A stretch of 64,000 nucleotides of DNA from CAWBLP01 sp963789495 (GTDB taxonomy: Bacteria > Pseudomonadota > Alphaproteobacteria > Acetobacterales > Acetobacteraceae): assembly GCA_963789495.1 (NCBI GenBank), contig CAWBLP010000006.1, positions 124,001-188,000 of the forward strand, given 5' to 3'. The position numbers were made by a program, and so were the translations under genes. Shown here in pieces: positions 25,616 through 34,106 of the stretch (position 1 is its first letter; each line of letters begins with the position of its first letter). Under the pieces are notes generated by a model. That model saw only the letters and a program-made list of their open reading frames with translations. It searched no databases and had not been told where the DNA came from.

Positions 25616-26591
25616 GACGCGCGTCCCTGGCCGGTGCATGCAGCCAGCAGGCCGCGTCGGATGCGCCGGCCGGCATCAGCTCCGGGCGTTCCCGCCGGCA
25701 GCGGTCGAACACCTGTGGGCAGCGCGGATTGAATGCGCAGCCGACCGGAATCGCATTCAGCCGTGGCATCGCGCCATCGATCTGGCGCAGCCGCTCGACC
25801 CGATGTTCCAGCGCCGGAATGCTGCCCATCAGGCCTTCGGTATAGGGATGCGCGGGCCGCTTGATCACCTCGGCGACCGGGCCGATCTCGGCGATACGGC
25901 CGGCATACATCACCGCCACCCGGTCCGCGGTCTCCGCGATCACGCCCATGTCGTGCGTCACCAGCATCACCGCGGTGTTGTGCTCGCGGGCCAGGCGCTT
26001 CAGCAGCGTGATGATCTGCGCCTGGATCGACACATCCAGCGCAGTGGTCGGCTCGTCGGCAATGATCAGCCGGGGTTCGGCGCACAGCGCCAGCGCGATC
26101 ACCACGCGCTGCCGCATGCCGCCGGAGAACTGGTGCGGGTAGGCGTCGATACGCTGCGCCGGGGCGGGGATGCCGACTTCCTCCAGCCAGGCGATGGCAC
26201 GCTTGCGCGCCTCGGCGTCGGAGAGTTTCAGATGCGTCTGCATTGTCTCGACCAGTTGCCGCCCCACCGTGTACAGCGGGTTCAGCGTGGTCAGCGGGTC
26301 CTGAAAGATGGTGCCGATCTGCCGGCCGCGGATGCGCCGCATCTGTTCATAGGGCAGCGAATCGATGCGCGCGCCGTCCAGTCGGATTTCACCCCCCGCG
26401 ATGTACCCGCCGGATTCCAGCAGGCCGATGATCGACACGCCGGTCAGCGATTTGCCGGCCCCGGATTCGCCCACCACGCCCAGCACCTCGCCGCGCGCGA
26501 TGCTGAAGGAAATGCCGTCCAGCGCCCGCAGCTTTCCGGTACGAGTGGGAAACTCCACCACCAGGTCACAGACTTCCAGCAGCGCGGTCAC
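25608..26591 (-). CDS. Dipeptide/oligopeptide-type ABC transporter ATPase (DppD/OppD-like)
   Basis: A 327-residue ATPase with Walker A GESGAGKS, Q-loop IFQDPLTTLNPLYTVG, signature FSGGMRQRVVIALAL, Walker B LIIADEPTTALD and H-loop MLVTHDMGVIAE. The C-terminal extension has FNPRCPQVFDRC and CWLHAPA, typical of the Dpp/Opp group. It begins 13 bases after the upstream permease stop and overlaps the next ATPase gene. Together with 24590-25615 and the two permeases it forms a complete transmembrane engine, but a receptor gene is missing here. Confidence 0.94.
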   Translation of the reverse strand: MTALLEVCDLVVEFPTRTGKLRALDGISFSIARGEVLGVVGESGAGKSLTGVSIIGLLESGGYIAGGEIRLDGARIDSLPYEQMRRIRGRQIGTIFQDPLTTLNPLYTVGRQLVETMQTHLKLSDAEARKRAIAWLEEVGIPAPAQRIDAYPHQFSGGMRQRVVIALALCAEPRLIIADEPTTALDVSIQAQIITLLKRLAREHNTAVMLVTHDMGVIAETADRVAVMYAGRIAEIGPVAEVIKRPAHPYTEGLMGSIPALEHRVERLRQIDGAMPRLNAIPVGCAFNPRCPQVFDRCRRERPELMPAGASDAACWLHAPARDARHG

Positions 26592-26604
26592 AGGGGCGAC
26601 ACGC

Positions 26605-27531
26605 TCATCGCAGCCTCGGGTTCAGCGCATCGCGCAGCCAGTCGCCCAGCAGGTTGATCGACAGCACCATCAGCACCAGCGCCACGCCCGGAAAGATCGT
26701 CACCCACCATTGCCCGGAGAACAGGAAGTCATTGCCGAATCGGATCAGAGTGCCCAGCGACGGCTGCGTCGGCGGCAGCCCGACACCGAGGAACGACAAG
26801 GTCGCCTCATCCAGAATCGCCAGCCCCAGCGACAGCGTGCCGATCACCAGCACCGGGCCGATCACGTTCGGCAGCACATGCGTCAACATCACGCGCCACG
26901 ATGACACACCGATCACCTTCGCCGCCGACACATAATCCTTATTCCGTTCCACCAGCGTCGACCCACGTACCGTCCGCGCAAAGCTCGGCCATCGGCTGAT
27001 CCCGATCGCAAACACCAGCACATAGATCTGCACCGTATCGTGCATCGTCCTCGGCAACGCCGCACCGATCACGCCATCCACCAACAACGCCGTCAGGATC
27101 GACGGAAATGTCAGCTGCACATCCGCCGCGCGCATCAGCCCGGCATCCAGCATGCCGCCCGCATAACCCGCCAGCAGCCCGACCAGCACACCGACCACCG
27201 CCGCGAACATCACCGACGACACACCGACCAGCAGGCTGATCTGCATGCCGTACATGATCGCCGACAACACGTCGCGACCCTGGTTGTCGGTGCCCAGCGG
27301 ATTGGACCACTCGGCATCGGCCATCGGCAGAGGCGGCTTGAAACTATCGAGCAGACTCAGGCTCGCCAGGTCCATCGGATCATGCGGCGCGATCCAGGGC
27401 GCCAGCACCGCGCTCGCCACCAGCACCAGCACCATCGCCGCCGAGATCATCGCGATCGGCGAACGACGGAAGCTGAACAGCAGGTCGCTGTCCAGCGCGC
27501 GGGCGAAGCGTCCGGCCGTGCTCTCGCTCAT
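26605..27531 (-). CDS. Dipeptide-type ABC transporter permease (DppC/OppC-like)
   Basis: A 308-residue permease with six predicted helices. The N-terminal cytoplasmic tail precedes SPIAMISAAMVLVLVASAVL; then come NPLGTDNQGRDVLSAIMYG, the standard DppC block, and SLLVGVSSVMFAAVVGVLVG. The docking loop DYVSAAKVIGVSSWRVMLTHVLPNV and the closing LGVGLPPTQPSLGTLI are also typical. Its start overlaps the upstream permease stop by four bases. It provides half of the membrane pore for uptake of peptides, opines, nickel chelates or similar ligands. Confidence 0.94.
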   Translation of the reverse strand: MSESTAGRFARALDSDLLFSFRRSPIAMISAAMVLVLVASAVLAPWIAPHDPMDLASLSLLDSFKPPLPMADAEWSNPLGTDNQGRDVLSAIMYGMQISLLVGVSSVMFAAVVGVLVGLLAGYAGGMLDAGLMRAADVQLTFPSILTALLVDGVIGAALPRTMHDTVQIYVLVFAIGISRWPSFARTVRGSTLVERNKDYVSAAKVIGVSSWRVMLTHVLPNVIGPVLVIGTLSLGLAILDEATLSFLGVGLPPTQPSLGTLIRFGNDFLFSGQWWVTIFPGVALVLMVLSINLLGDWLRDALNPRLR

Positions 27532-28520
27532 CGTCCGCCACCCGCCCCGTCACGCTGCGCCCGCAGCCGCGGATCGACCGCGTAATACAACAGGTCCACC
27601 ACCAGGTTGATCACCACGAACAGCACCGCGATCAGCAGCAGATACGCCGACATCACCGGGATATCCGCCGAGGTGACGGACTGCACCAGCAGCAGCCCGA
27701 CGCCAGGCCACTGGAACACCGTCTCGGTCACCAGCGCGAAGGCAACCAGCCCGCCGAACTGCAGCCCCATGATGGTGATCACCGGCACCAGCGTGTTCTT
27801 CAACGCATGGCCGAAATTGATCGCGCGGTTGCTGAGGCCGCGGGCGCGGGCGAACTTGATGTAATCGGTGCGCAGCACCTCCAGCATCTCGGCGCGCACC
27901 AGCCGCATGATCAGCGTCATCTGGAACAGGCCCAGCGTGATCGCCGGCAGGATCAGCGACTTGATGCCGGCCCAGGTGGTGAACCCGGTGGTCCACCAGG
28001 CGCCGATATGCACCACCGGTCCGCGGCCGAAACTCGGCAGCCAGCCCAGCGCCACCGCGAACACCAGGATCAGCAGAATGCCGGTCAGGAAGGTCGGCAG
28101 CGACACGCCGATCAGGCTGACCACCATGAACAGCCGCGACAGCCAGGAATTGCGATAGATGCCGGTGTAGACGCCCATCGGCACGCCGATCGCGAATGCC
28201 AGCACCGACGCCGTCACCGCCAGTTCCAGTGTCGCGGGCAGCCGTTCGGCGATCAGTGCCGCGACCGGCGAGGCCAGCCGGAAGCTGCGGCCGAAATTGC
28301 CGTGCAGCGCCGCCCACAGGAAATCCGCGTATTGCACGAAGAACGGCTTATCCAGCCCGAGCTGGTGGACCAGCGCGATGCGCTGCGCCTCGGTGTAGTC
28401 CTGGCCGAGCATGATGCTGACCGGGTCGCCTATGTAGGCGAACATGGCGAAGCTGATGAAGCCGACGATCAGCAGGACGGGGATCGCCTGCAGGATGCGG
28501 GAGAGGATGAACGCGACCAT
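27528..28520 (-). CDS. Dipeptide-type ABC transporter permease (DppB/OppB-like)
   Basis: A 330-residue permease that opens the operon. Typical DppB marks are the N-terminal ILSRILQAIPVLLIVGFISF, GDPVSIMLGQDYTEAQ, QLGLDKPFFVQYADFLW, the docking loop DYIKFARARGLSNRAINFGHAL and the C-terminal QSVTSADIPVMSAYLL followed by a helix and DPRLRAQ. The gene order is B-C-D-F plus a small membrane protein, all on the minus strand with overlaps or short gaps. The usual periplasmic receptor (DppA type) is absent on both sides. Confidence 0.94.
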   Translation of the reverse strand: MVAFILSRILQAIPVLLIVGFISFAMFAYIGDPVSIMLGQDYTEAQRIALVHQLGLDKPFFVQYADFLWAALHGNFGRSFRLASPVAALIAERLPATLELAVTASVLAFAIGVPMGVYTGIYRNSWLSRLFMVVSLIGVSLPTFLTGILLILVFAVALGWLPSFGRGPVVHIGAWWTTGFTTWAGIKSLILPAITLGLFQMTLIMRLVRAEMLEVLRTDYIKFARARGLSNRAINFGHALKNTLVPVITIMGLQFGGLVAFALVTETVFQWPGVGLLLVQSVTSADIPVMSAYLLLIAVLFVVINLVVDLLYYAVDPRLRAQRDGAGGGR

Positions 28521-28648
28521 TGCGAGCGGGGTTTAAAGCAAGATTGCGTCCTCGGAAACGGGTTGTGCACTGCGGCGACGCAGCGCGCGGCGGGCCGGTG
28601 GGCGTGGTATAGCCGAGCCTCCGACCAACCATCCGGCGAGGCAGTCTC

Positions 28649-29707
28649 ATGCGAACACTCGATGTGCTGAGCATCCAGCGGACCAGCGCCACCGACCGCG
28701 CGAGGATTGAGGCGGTCGATCCCGCGATCCGGCTGACCGATGCCGGCGGCTGGTTCGATGGCGAGATCCGCGACACCTGGCCGGAATTCGGCGCCTCCCG
28801 CTATCTGGCACCGGGCGCCACCGGGACCGGCACGCGGGCGGAGCGCGATGCGCTGCTGGCGGGCGCCGAGGTGATCCTGGGCGGCTGGCCGTTTCCGCGC
28901 GACCTGCGTGCGCGGGCGCCGCGGCTGAAATGGTTCCACCAGCGGCCGGCCGGAGCGAGCAACCTGCGGCTGGGCGATCTGTGGGGCAGCGACGTGACGG
29001 TGACGACCTCGCGCGGCGCCGGCAACACCCTGGCGATGGCGGAATATGCCATCGCAGGCATCCTCCACTTCGCCAAAGGGCTGGACCGCGCGGTGGCGGA
29101 CCGGTCGGCGGGCGGGTTCGACCATCGCGCCTATCGGCCGCTGCTGCTGGACGGTAAGACGCTGTGCGTGGTGGGCGCCGGCGGGATCGGTCGCGATGTT
29201 GGCCGGCTGGGTGCCGGGCTGGGCATGCGGGTGATCGGCACCCGGCGCAGCCCGCAGCCGAACGCGAAGCTGCCGGAGGGGTTCTCGGTGATCGGGGGGG
29301 CCGGCGAGCTGGACGGGTTCCTGGCGGAGGCGGATTTCGTCGCGGTGTGCTGCCAATGGACGCCGGAGACCACCAACCTGATCAATGCCGCGCGGCTGGC
29401 GATGATGAAGCCCGGCGTCATCCTGGTGAACGTCGCTCGCGGCGAGATCGTGGACGAGGCGGCGTTGGCGGAAGCGCTGGACCGCGGCCACCTGCGTGGC
29501 GTGGTGCTGGATGTTTATGTGGGCGAGTTCGAGCGCCCGCCGCCGGAGCGGTTGTGGCGCGATCCAAGGGTGCTGATCACGCCGCATATCTCCGGCGCCA
29601 GCGACCAGAACCGGCACGGCGCGATCGAGATCTTCTGCGAGAACCTGCGCGCCTGGCTGGACGGCAGGCCGCTGCGTAACGTGATCGACTGGGAATTGGG
29701 CTACTGA
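28649..29707 (+). CDS. D-2-hydroxyacid dehydrogenase family protein
   Basis: A 352-residue NAD(P)-dependent oxidoreductase interconverting 2-oxo and D-2-hydroxy acids. The nucleotide-binding motif is VVGAGGIGRDVGRLGAGLGM. Catalytic residues sit in VNVARGEIVDEAAL (Arg), DVYVGEFERPP (Glu) and LITPHISGAS (His). The N-terminal substrate domain has the APRLKWFHQRPAGASNL block. At 352 residues it is slightly longer than the 310-330 average. It is divergent from the dpp-like operon with a 128-bp gap and stands alone. The exact substrate (glyoxylate, hydroxypyruvate, phosphoglycerate or other) is not resolved, although hyi at 33310 makes hydroxypyruvate plausible. Confidence 0.9.
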   Translation: MRTLDVLSIQRTSATDRARIEAVDPAIRLTDAGGWFDGEIRDTWPEFGASRYLAPGATGTGTRAERDALLAGAEVILGGWPFPRDLRARAPRLKWFHQRPAGASNLRLGDLWGSDVTVTTSRGAGNTLAMAEYAIAGILHFAKGLDRAVADRSAGGFDHRAYRPLLLDGKTLCVVGAGGIGRDVGRLGAGLGMRVIGTRRSPQPNAKLPEGFSVIGGAGELDGFLAEADFVAVCCQWTPETTNLINAARLAMMKPGVILVNVARGEIVDEAALAEALDRGHLRGVVLDVYVGEFERPPPERLWRDPRVLITPHISGASDQNRHGAIEIFCENLRAWLDGRPLRNVIDWELGY

Positions 29708-29733
29708 CGAGCGGGGGGGGCCGCGCCGCGGCG

Positions 29734-30060
29734 TTACGGTTTGGCGCCGCCGCTGAGTCTGGCCATCATCAGCCGGTCCTTGTTGTCCTGCATCAGCATG
29801 GTGAAGCCGGGAATGCTGGTCAGGCCGAGCCCCTGGGGCACGCCGGTATCCGGGTCGGCGACCACCTTGGCGTAGGCCTCGCCGGAGATTTTCTCCCATT
29901 TTCCGGCTGGCTTCTTGACCTCCACGTTGACCACGGTGGCCTTGAACACCAGGCGCACGATCGCCTCTTTCGGCGCGCGCGGCTTGGTCAGGCTGGGGCA
30001 GCCCGCGATGAGCTGCCACCCGTTCGCCAGCGCCCAGTCGGTCAGCTCTGTCTTGTCCAT
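29734..30060 (-). CDS. Conserved-looking hypothetical protein
   Basis: A 108-residue soluble protein that I do not recognise. It begins MDKTELTDWALANGWQLIAG, then PSLTKPRAPKEAIVRLVFKA and a lysine-rich strand (VNVEVKKPAGKWEKISGEAY), and ends in a segment with GFTMLMQDNKDRLMMARL. No signal peptide or membrane helix is visible. The G+C-rich third positions and an ordered mix of strands and helices suggest a real gene. It converges with the dehydrogenase gene 26 bases away and is divergent from the repeat protein at 30260. Confidence 0.65.
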   Translation of the reverse strand: MDKTELTDWALANGWQLIAGCPSLTKPRAPKEAIVRLVFKATVVNVEVKKPAGKWEKISGEAYAKVVADPDTGVPQGLGLTSIPGFTMLMQDNKDRLMMARLSGGAKP

Positions 30061-30259
30061 GGCGCGGGGCTCCTTGCCGATCCGGCACGGTGGTACGGGC
30101 TGGCGGCACTGGATGCAATATCACCCATCGGCGGTGTGGCGGGACGCGGGTTGTGCCGGCGCGGTGCGCGGCGTTGCCGATCGGTCCGTCGATTGTGGTT
30201 CCCATGTGCCGCCGCTTCAGCGTAATAGAACATACAGGGAACATTAGCAAGGCCGAACC

Positions 30260-32059
30260 ATGCCAACCGCAGACGCTCCGGTCCCCGCTGTTTGCCCTCA
30301 GGCTCCGGGCGGATCCGGCGCAACCTGTCAGGTGCCGGACAATCCGCCGCCGGCTTCGGCAACCCCATCGCCCGACCCGGCGGGCCAGAAACGCCGTGGC
30401 AATCCAAACCTCGGCCTGGCACCGCGCTGCGGGGCTCGCACCCGCGCCGGCTGTCCGTGCCGGGCGCCTGCGATCAGTGGCCGGCTGCGCTGCCGGATGC
30501 ATGGCGGCCGCAGCACCGGGCCTCGCAGCGCCGAGGGCATGGCGCGCCTGCGCACCGCCCGCACCCTGCATGGCGGCTATAGCGCCGAGGCGCGGGGCTG
30601 GGACCGACACATGTGCACCCTGGAGCGCCGCATCCGCGTGGCCAACGATGCGGTGCGGTTCGCCGATCGGCTGCCACCGGACCTGGCTGACCGCCTGCTC
30701 ACCCTGCCGCCGGAATTATCGCCGCCGCCATTTTCGATCCGTGGTCTGACCCGGGCGGAAGATCGCGCGGTTGCGCAGGCCGAGGCGGCGTCCCTGGCGC
30801 CGTGGAGGCAGGCCATCGCCGACCTCCGGCAGGGGCGGCGCCAGGTTGCGGCGTTGTCCGGACTCGGCGCGGATGATCGAGCGTGCGGTACGGAAGCCCA
30901 TGCACCAGCGCGGGGGCCTGCTCCGTCCGAGGCGATGCCTGCGGTCGAGAACCTCATGCACCAGAGCAGGGGCCTGCTCCGTCCGAGGCGATACGTGCGG
31001 TCGCGGCTGGCCCTGCGGGCAGCGGTGCGGCAGAACCTCATGCACCACCAGAGCGGGGATCGGCTCCGTCCGAGGCGATGGCTGCGATCGCGGCAGGCCC
31101 TCCAGGCAGCGGTGCGGCAGAACCTCATGCACCAGCGCGGCGGCCTGCTCCGTCCGAGGCGATGCGTGCGGTCGCGGCTGGCCCTGCGGGCAGCAGTGCG
31201 GCAGAACCTCATGCACCAGCGCGGGGGCCTGCTCCGTCCGAGGCGATGCGTGCGGTCGCGGCAGGCTCTGCGGGCAGCAGTGCGGCAGAACCTCCTGCAC
31301 CAGCGCGGGGGCCTGCTCCGTCCGAGGCGATGCGTGCGGTCGCGGCAGGCTCTGCGGGCAGCAGTGCGGCAGAACCTCCTGCACCAGCGCGGCGGGCTGC
31401 TCCGTCCGAGGCGACGCCTGCGGTCGCGGCAGGCCCTGAAGGCAACGATGCGGCAGAACCTCATGCACCAGCGCGGCGGCCTGCTTCGTCTGAGGCGATG
31501 CCTGCGATCGCGGCAGGCCCTGCAGGCAGCGGTGTGGCAGAACCTCTTGCACCAGAGCGGGGGCCTGCTCCGTCCGAGGCGACGCGTGCGGTCGCGGCAG
31601 GCCCTGCAGGCAACGATGCGGCAGAACCTCATGCACCAGCGCGGCGACCGGCTCTGTCCGAGGCGATGCCTGCAATCGCGGCAGGCTCTGCAGGCAGCGG
31701 TGTGGCAAGACTCCATGCACCAGATGCGACCGCAGGCGGTGCAGCCACCCGATCGGACGCGACGCCGGTCGCCGCTCCGCAAGCCCCGCTCGTCGTCTCC
31801 CCCCACCCCTGGTCCGCTGCACGGCCCAACCCTGCAAGGGGAGGGGAAGTGGATGCCGCGGTCGCGGGAAGGGGCGGGCACAGCGTGGCGCACCCAACAA
31901 GACCCCTTGCACCAGAACCGACCTCTTCCTCATGCCGCGATCGGGCCGTCAATGAGACGCGGAAAGCTTCCTCCGGCGGCACCCGGCACGACCTGCTGGC
32001 CGGCACAAGCTGCGATGGTCTGGGGCCGATCGCGGCCCTCGCCGGCGGCTGGGACGTAG
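30260..32059 (+). CDS. HGG-motif protein with 28-residue tandem repeats; frame altered inside the repeats
   Basis: The first ~210 residues resemble a short alphaproteobacterial family with CGARTRAGCPCRAP, RLRCRMHGGRSTGPRSAEG and TARTLHGGYSAEAR (HGGxxxG motifs, conserved cysteines). From 30900 the gene runs into 84-bp tandem repeats. The first repeat copy reads HAPARGPAPSEAMPAV, but it is 28 bp short, so all later copies are read in another frame as Arg-rich units (NLMHQRGGLLRPRR...). If copy 1 were full length, the frame would continue Ala/Pro-rich (AEPHAPARGPAPSEAM...) and end at 32154. Third-position G+C in one unit is 23 of 28 for the Arg-rich frame and 16 of 28 for the Ala/Pro frame, so codon bias does not settle which is native. 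Function unknown. Confidence 0.55.
   Translation: MPTADAPVPAVCPQAPGGSGATCQVPDNPPPASATPSPDPAGQKRRGNPNLGLAPRCGARTRAGCPCRAPAISGRLRCRMHGGRSTGPRSAEGMARLRTARTLHGGYSAEARGWDRHMCTLERRIRVANDAVRFADRLPPDLADRLLTLPPELSPPPFSIRGLTRAEDRAVAQAEAASLAPWRQAIADLRQGRRQVAALSGLGADDRACGTEAHAPARGPAPSEAMPAVENLMHQSRGLLRPRRYVRSRLALRAAVRQNLMHHQSGDRLRPRRWLRSRQALQAAVRQNLMHQRGGLLRPRRCVRSRLALRAAVRQNLMHQRGGLLRPRRCVRSRQALRAAVRQNLLHQRGGLLRPRRCVRSRQALRAAVRQNLLHQRGGLLRPRRRLRSRQALKATMRQNLMHQRGGLLRLRRCLRSRQALQAAVWQNLLHQSGGLLRPRRRVRSRQALQATMRQNLMHQRGDRLCPRRCLQSRQALQAAVWQDSMHQMRPQAVQPPDRTRRRSPLRKPRSSSPPTPGPLHGPTLQGEGKWMPRSREGAGTAWRTQQDPLHQNRPLPHAAIGPSMRRGKLPPAAPGTTCWPAQAAMVWGRSRPSPAAGT
30900..31714. repeat. 84-bp tandem repeat array, ten units
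   Basis: Unit starts, marked by ATGCACC/CTGCACC/TTGCACC, fall at 30900, 30956, 31040, 31127, 31211, 31295, 31379, 31463, 31547 and 31631, with a partial copy from 31715. Spacing is 84 bp except 56 bp for the first (28-bp deletion) and 87 bp for the third (one extra codon). The array has open frames on both strands because the unit lacks stops. Confidence 0.92.
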
Positions 32060-32147
32060 TCGCTCGGCTCGCCGCCGCGCGGGACGGCCCGTTCACCCTG
32101 CCGCACACCGCGCCGCGCCTCCGCGAGCCGCGCTCCGGGCCGTCGGC

Positions 32148-33203
32148 TCAGTGATCGCCGGCGGCGGGCGCGGGGTCGGCGGTTCGCGCCCACTCGTTCA
32201 CCAGCGTGTAGCCCACGCCCAGCAGCACCGGACCCAGGAAGATTCCCAGCAGCCCGAATGCCAGCGCCCCGCCCAGCACGCCCAGCACCGTCAGCAGAAA
32301 CGGCAGTTGCGCCCCGCGCGAGATGAACCACGGCCGGATCACGCTGTCCGCGCCAGACACCGCCACCACGCCGTAGACGCCCAGGAAGATGCCCCACCCC
32401 AGATGGCCGCTGCCCATCAGCCACAGCGCCGCGGGAATCCACACCACCGGCGCGCCGATCGGCAGCACGGACAGAAACCCCGCCACCGCCCCCAGCAGCA
32501 CCGGCCGCGGCACGCCGGACAGCCACAATCCGAACGCGGTCAGGATGCCCTGCACGATCGCGGTGCCGAGGATGCCATACACCACGCCGCGCACGGTGGC
32601 GCCGGTCACCAGGATCAGCCGGTCCGCCTGCACCCCGGCAATCCGATGCAGCACCAGCCGCAGCCGTTCGGCCAGCGGCTCGCCATAGACGTAGAAGAAG
32701 AATGCGATGAACAGCGCCAGCACGAACAGCAGCACGCCGTTGGCGATCCCCAGCAGCAAGCCCAGCCCGCCTTCCAGCACGATGCCGAAATACGGGCGCA
32801 GCGCCTCCAGCATCACGCTGACATCCGCGGCCCAGCGATCCCACAGCCCACCGATCGATGGCCCGATCAGCGGCACGTCCCACACCCATATCGGGGCATT
32901 CGGCAGTCCGCCGCGCAGCGCCGATTCAACCACGGTGCGCAGGTGATTGACGTCGCCGGCGCTGCTCGGGGCCGCCACCGCCAGCGGCAGCACCAGCACG
33001 ATCGCGGTCAGCGCCACCATCATCCCGGCGGCGGCGCCAGGCCGCAGCCGCAGGTGAAGGCGCAGCCACTCGAACACCGGCCAGGTGGTGAACACCAGGA
33101 TCGCGGCCCACAGCAGTGCCGAGAAGAACGGGTACAGCACCAGCACGCAGCCCACCGCGATGCCGCCCAGCAGCAGGCCCATCAGCACGCGTTCGGCCAT
33201 CAT
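32148..33203 (-). CDS. AI-2E family transporter
   Basis: A 351-residue polytopic membrane protein of the AI-2E (PerM/TqsA/YdiK) family, with two N-terminal helices, a soluble central segment, and five to six C-terminal helices. Family blocks include PFFSALLWAAILVFTTWPVF, a helix ending FIAFFFYVYGEPL, RGVVYGILGTAIVQGILTAFG and FLSVLPIGAPVVWIPAALWL. Members export quorum signals, act as Na+/H+ antiporters or have unknown cargo. The start at 33203 (ATGATG, GGGG-rich upstream) gives the usual N-terminus; an upstream ATG at 33311 would overlap the divergent hyi start. Its stop lies inside the region where the Ala/Pro frame of the repeat gene would end. Confidence 0.9.
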   Translation of the reverse strand: MMAERVLMGLLLGGIAVGCVLVLYPFFSALLWAAILVFTTWPVFEWLRLHLRLRPGAAAGMMVALTAIVLVLPLAVAAPSSAGDVNHLRTVVESALRGGLPNAPIWVWDVPLIGPSIGGLWDRWAADVSVMLEALRPYFGIVLEGGLGLLLGIANGVLLFVLALFIAFFFYVYGEPLAERLRLVLHRIAGVQADRLILVTGATVRGVVYGILGTAIVQGILTAFGLWLSGVPRPVLLGAVAGFLSVLPIGAPVVWIPAALWLMGSGHLGWGIFLGVYGVVAVSGADSVIRPWFISRGAQLPFLLTVLGVLGGALAFGLLGIFLGPVLLGVGYTLVNEWARTADPAPAAGDH

Positions 33204-33309
33204 CCCCTGCTGGCTCCCCTGGTCCGGGCCGGGTCGCAGCCCGTTCTCGGGCCTTGGCCATTCCCCCGCCCGCTTGTAGCTTCCGCCCGCGCTTTCGGGG
33301 AGGTCCGTC

Positions 33310-34089
33310 ATGCCACGCTTTGCCGCCAATCTGTCGATGATGTTCAACGAGGTGCCGTTTCTCGACCGGTTCGAGGCCGCCGGCAGGGCCGGCTTCAAGG
33401 GTGTGGAGTTCCTGTTCCCCTACGAGCATCCGGCGGCGGAAATCCGCAAGCGGTTGGATGACGCGGGGCTGACCCAGGCGTTGTTCAACATGCCGCCCGG
33501 CGACTGGGCGAAAGGGGAGCGCGGGCTGGCCAGCCTGCCCGGCCGCCAGGCCCAGTTCCGTGACGGCGTGAAACAGGCGCTGGACTACGCGCATGCGCTG
33601 GACTGCAAGCTGGTGCATACCATGGCGGGCATCGTTCCCGCCGGCGTCGCGCCCGTCACCGCGGCCAGCCTGTATGCCGCCAACCTGGCCTGGGCCGCCG
33701 AACAGGCCGCGCCCGCCGGGGTGAAGCTGGTGATCGAGCCGATCAACCATCGCGACATGCCCGGCTATTTCCTCAACACCCAGGCGCAGGGCGCCGCGGT
33801 GGTGGAGGCCATCGGCCGCGACCGGCTGGGCCTGCAATTCGACGTCTACCACGTGCAGGTGACCGAAGGTGACATCACCAAGCGCATGGAGCAGTTCATG
33901 CCGGTGATCGCCCATATGCAGATCGCCGACGTGCCCGCCCGCAACGAACCCGGCACCGGGGAGATCGGCTGGGAGTTCGTGTTCCGCCGCATGGATGAGC
34001 TTGGCTACCAGGGCTGGGTCGGTTGCGAATACCGCCCGGCCGGTGACACCGTCGCTGGCCTGACCTGGCGGGACAAATTCGCCAGCTGA
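33310..34089 (+). CDS. hyi: Hydroxypyruvate isomerase (Hyi/OtnI family)
   Basis: A 259-residue TIM-barrel isomerase (xylose-isomerase-like) converting hydroxypyruvate to tartronate semialdehyde, or 2-oxo-tetronate isomers in the OtnI branch. It starts with PRFAANLSMMFNEVPFLDRF and GFKGVEFLFPYEHPA. It carries the two catalytic glutamates in KLVIEPINHRDMPGYFL and GCEYRP, and the metal-site residues in LQFDVYHVQVTEGD and HMQIADVPARNEPGTGE. The length matches E. coli Hyi (258). No glyoxylate carboligase or tartronate semialdehyde reductase is adjacent. It lies upstream of rlpA with an 18-base gap. Confidence 0.93.
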   Translation: MPRFAANLSMMFNEVPFLDRFEAAGRAGFKGVEFLFPYEHPAAEIRKRLDDAGLTQALFNMPPGDWAKGERGLASLPGRQAQFRDGVKQALDYAHALDCKLVHTMAGIVPAGVAPVTAASLYAANLAWAAEQAAPAGVKLVIEPINHRDMPGYFLNTQAQGAAVVEAIGRDRLGLQFDVYHVQVTEGDITKRMEQFMPVIAHMQIADVPARNEPGTGEIGWEFVFRRMDELGYQGWVGCEYRPAGDTVAGLTWRDKFAS

Positions 34090-34106
34090 CGGGGAGCGTC
34101 GGCCCG

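Noticed and set aside
28469..30610. 713-codon minus-strand open frame
   Set aside because: It is antisense to the D-2-hydroxyacid dehydrogenase and other genes and is Arg/Pro/Ala-rich without domains.
30900..31730. CRISPR array
   Set aside because: Units are contiguous 84-bp coding repeats without unique spacers.
30577..31933. Long open frames on the minus strand across the 84-bp repeats (438 and 405 codons)
   Set aside because: They exist because the repeat unit has no stop in most frames; the translations are Arg/Cys or Leu/Pro-rich monotony with no N-terminal domain, and they oppose the HGG-motif gene.
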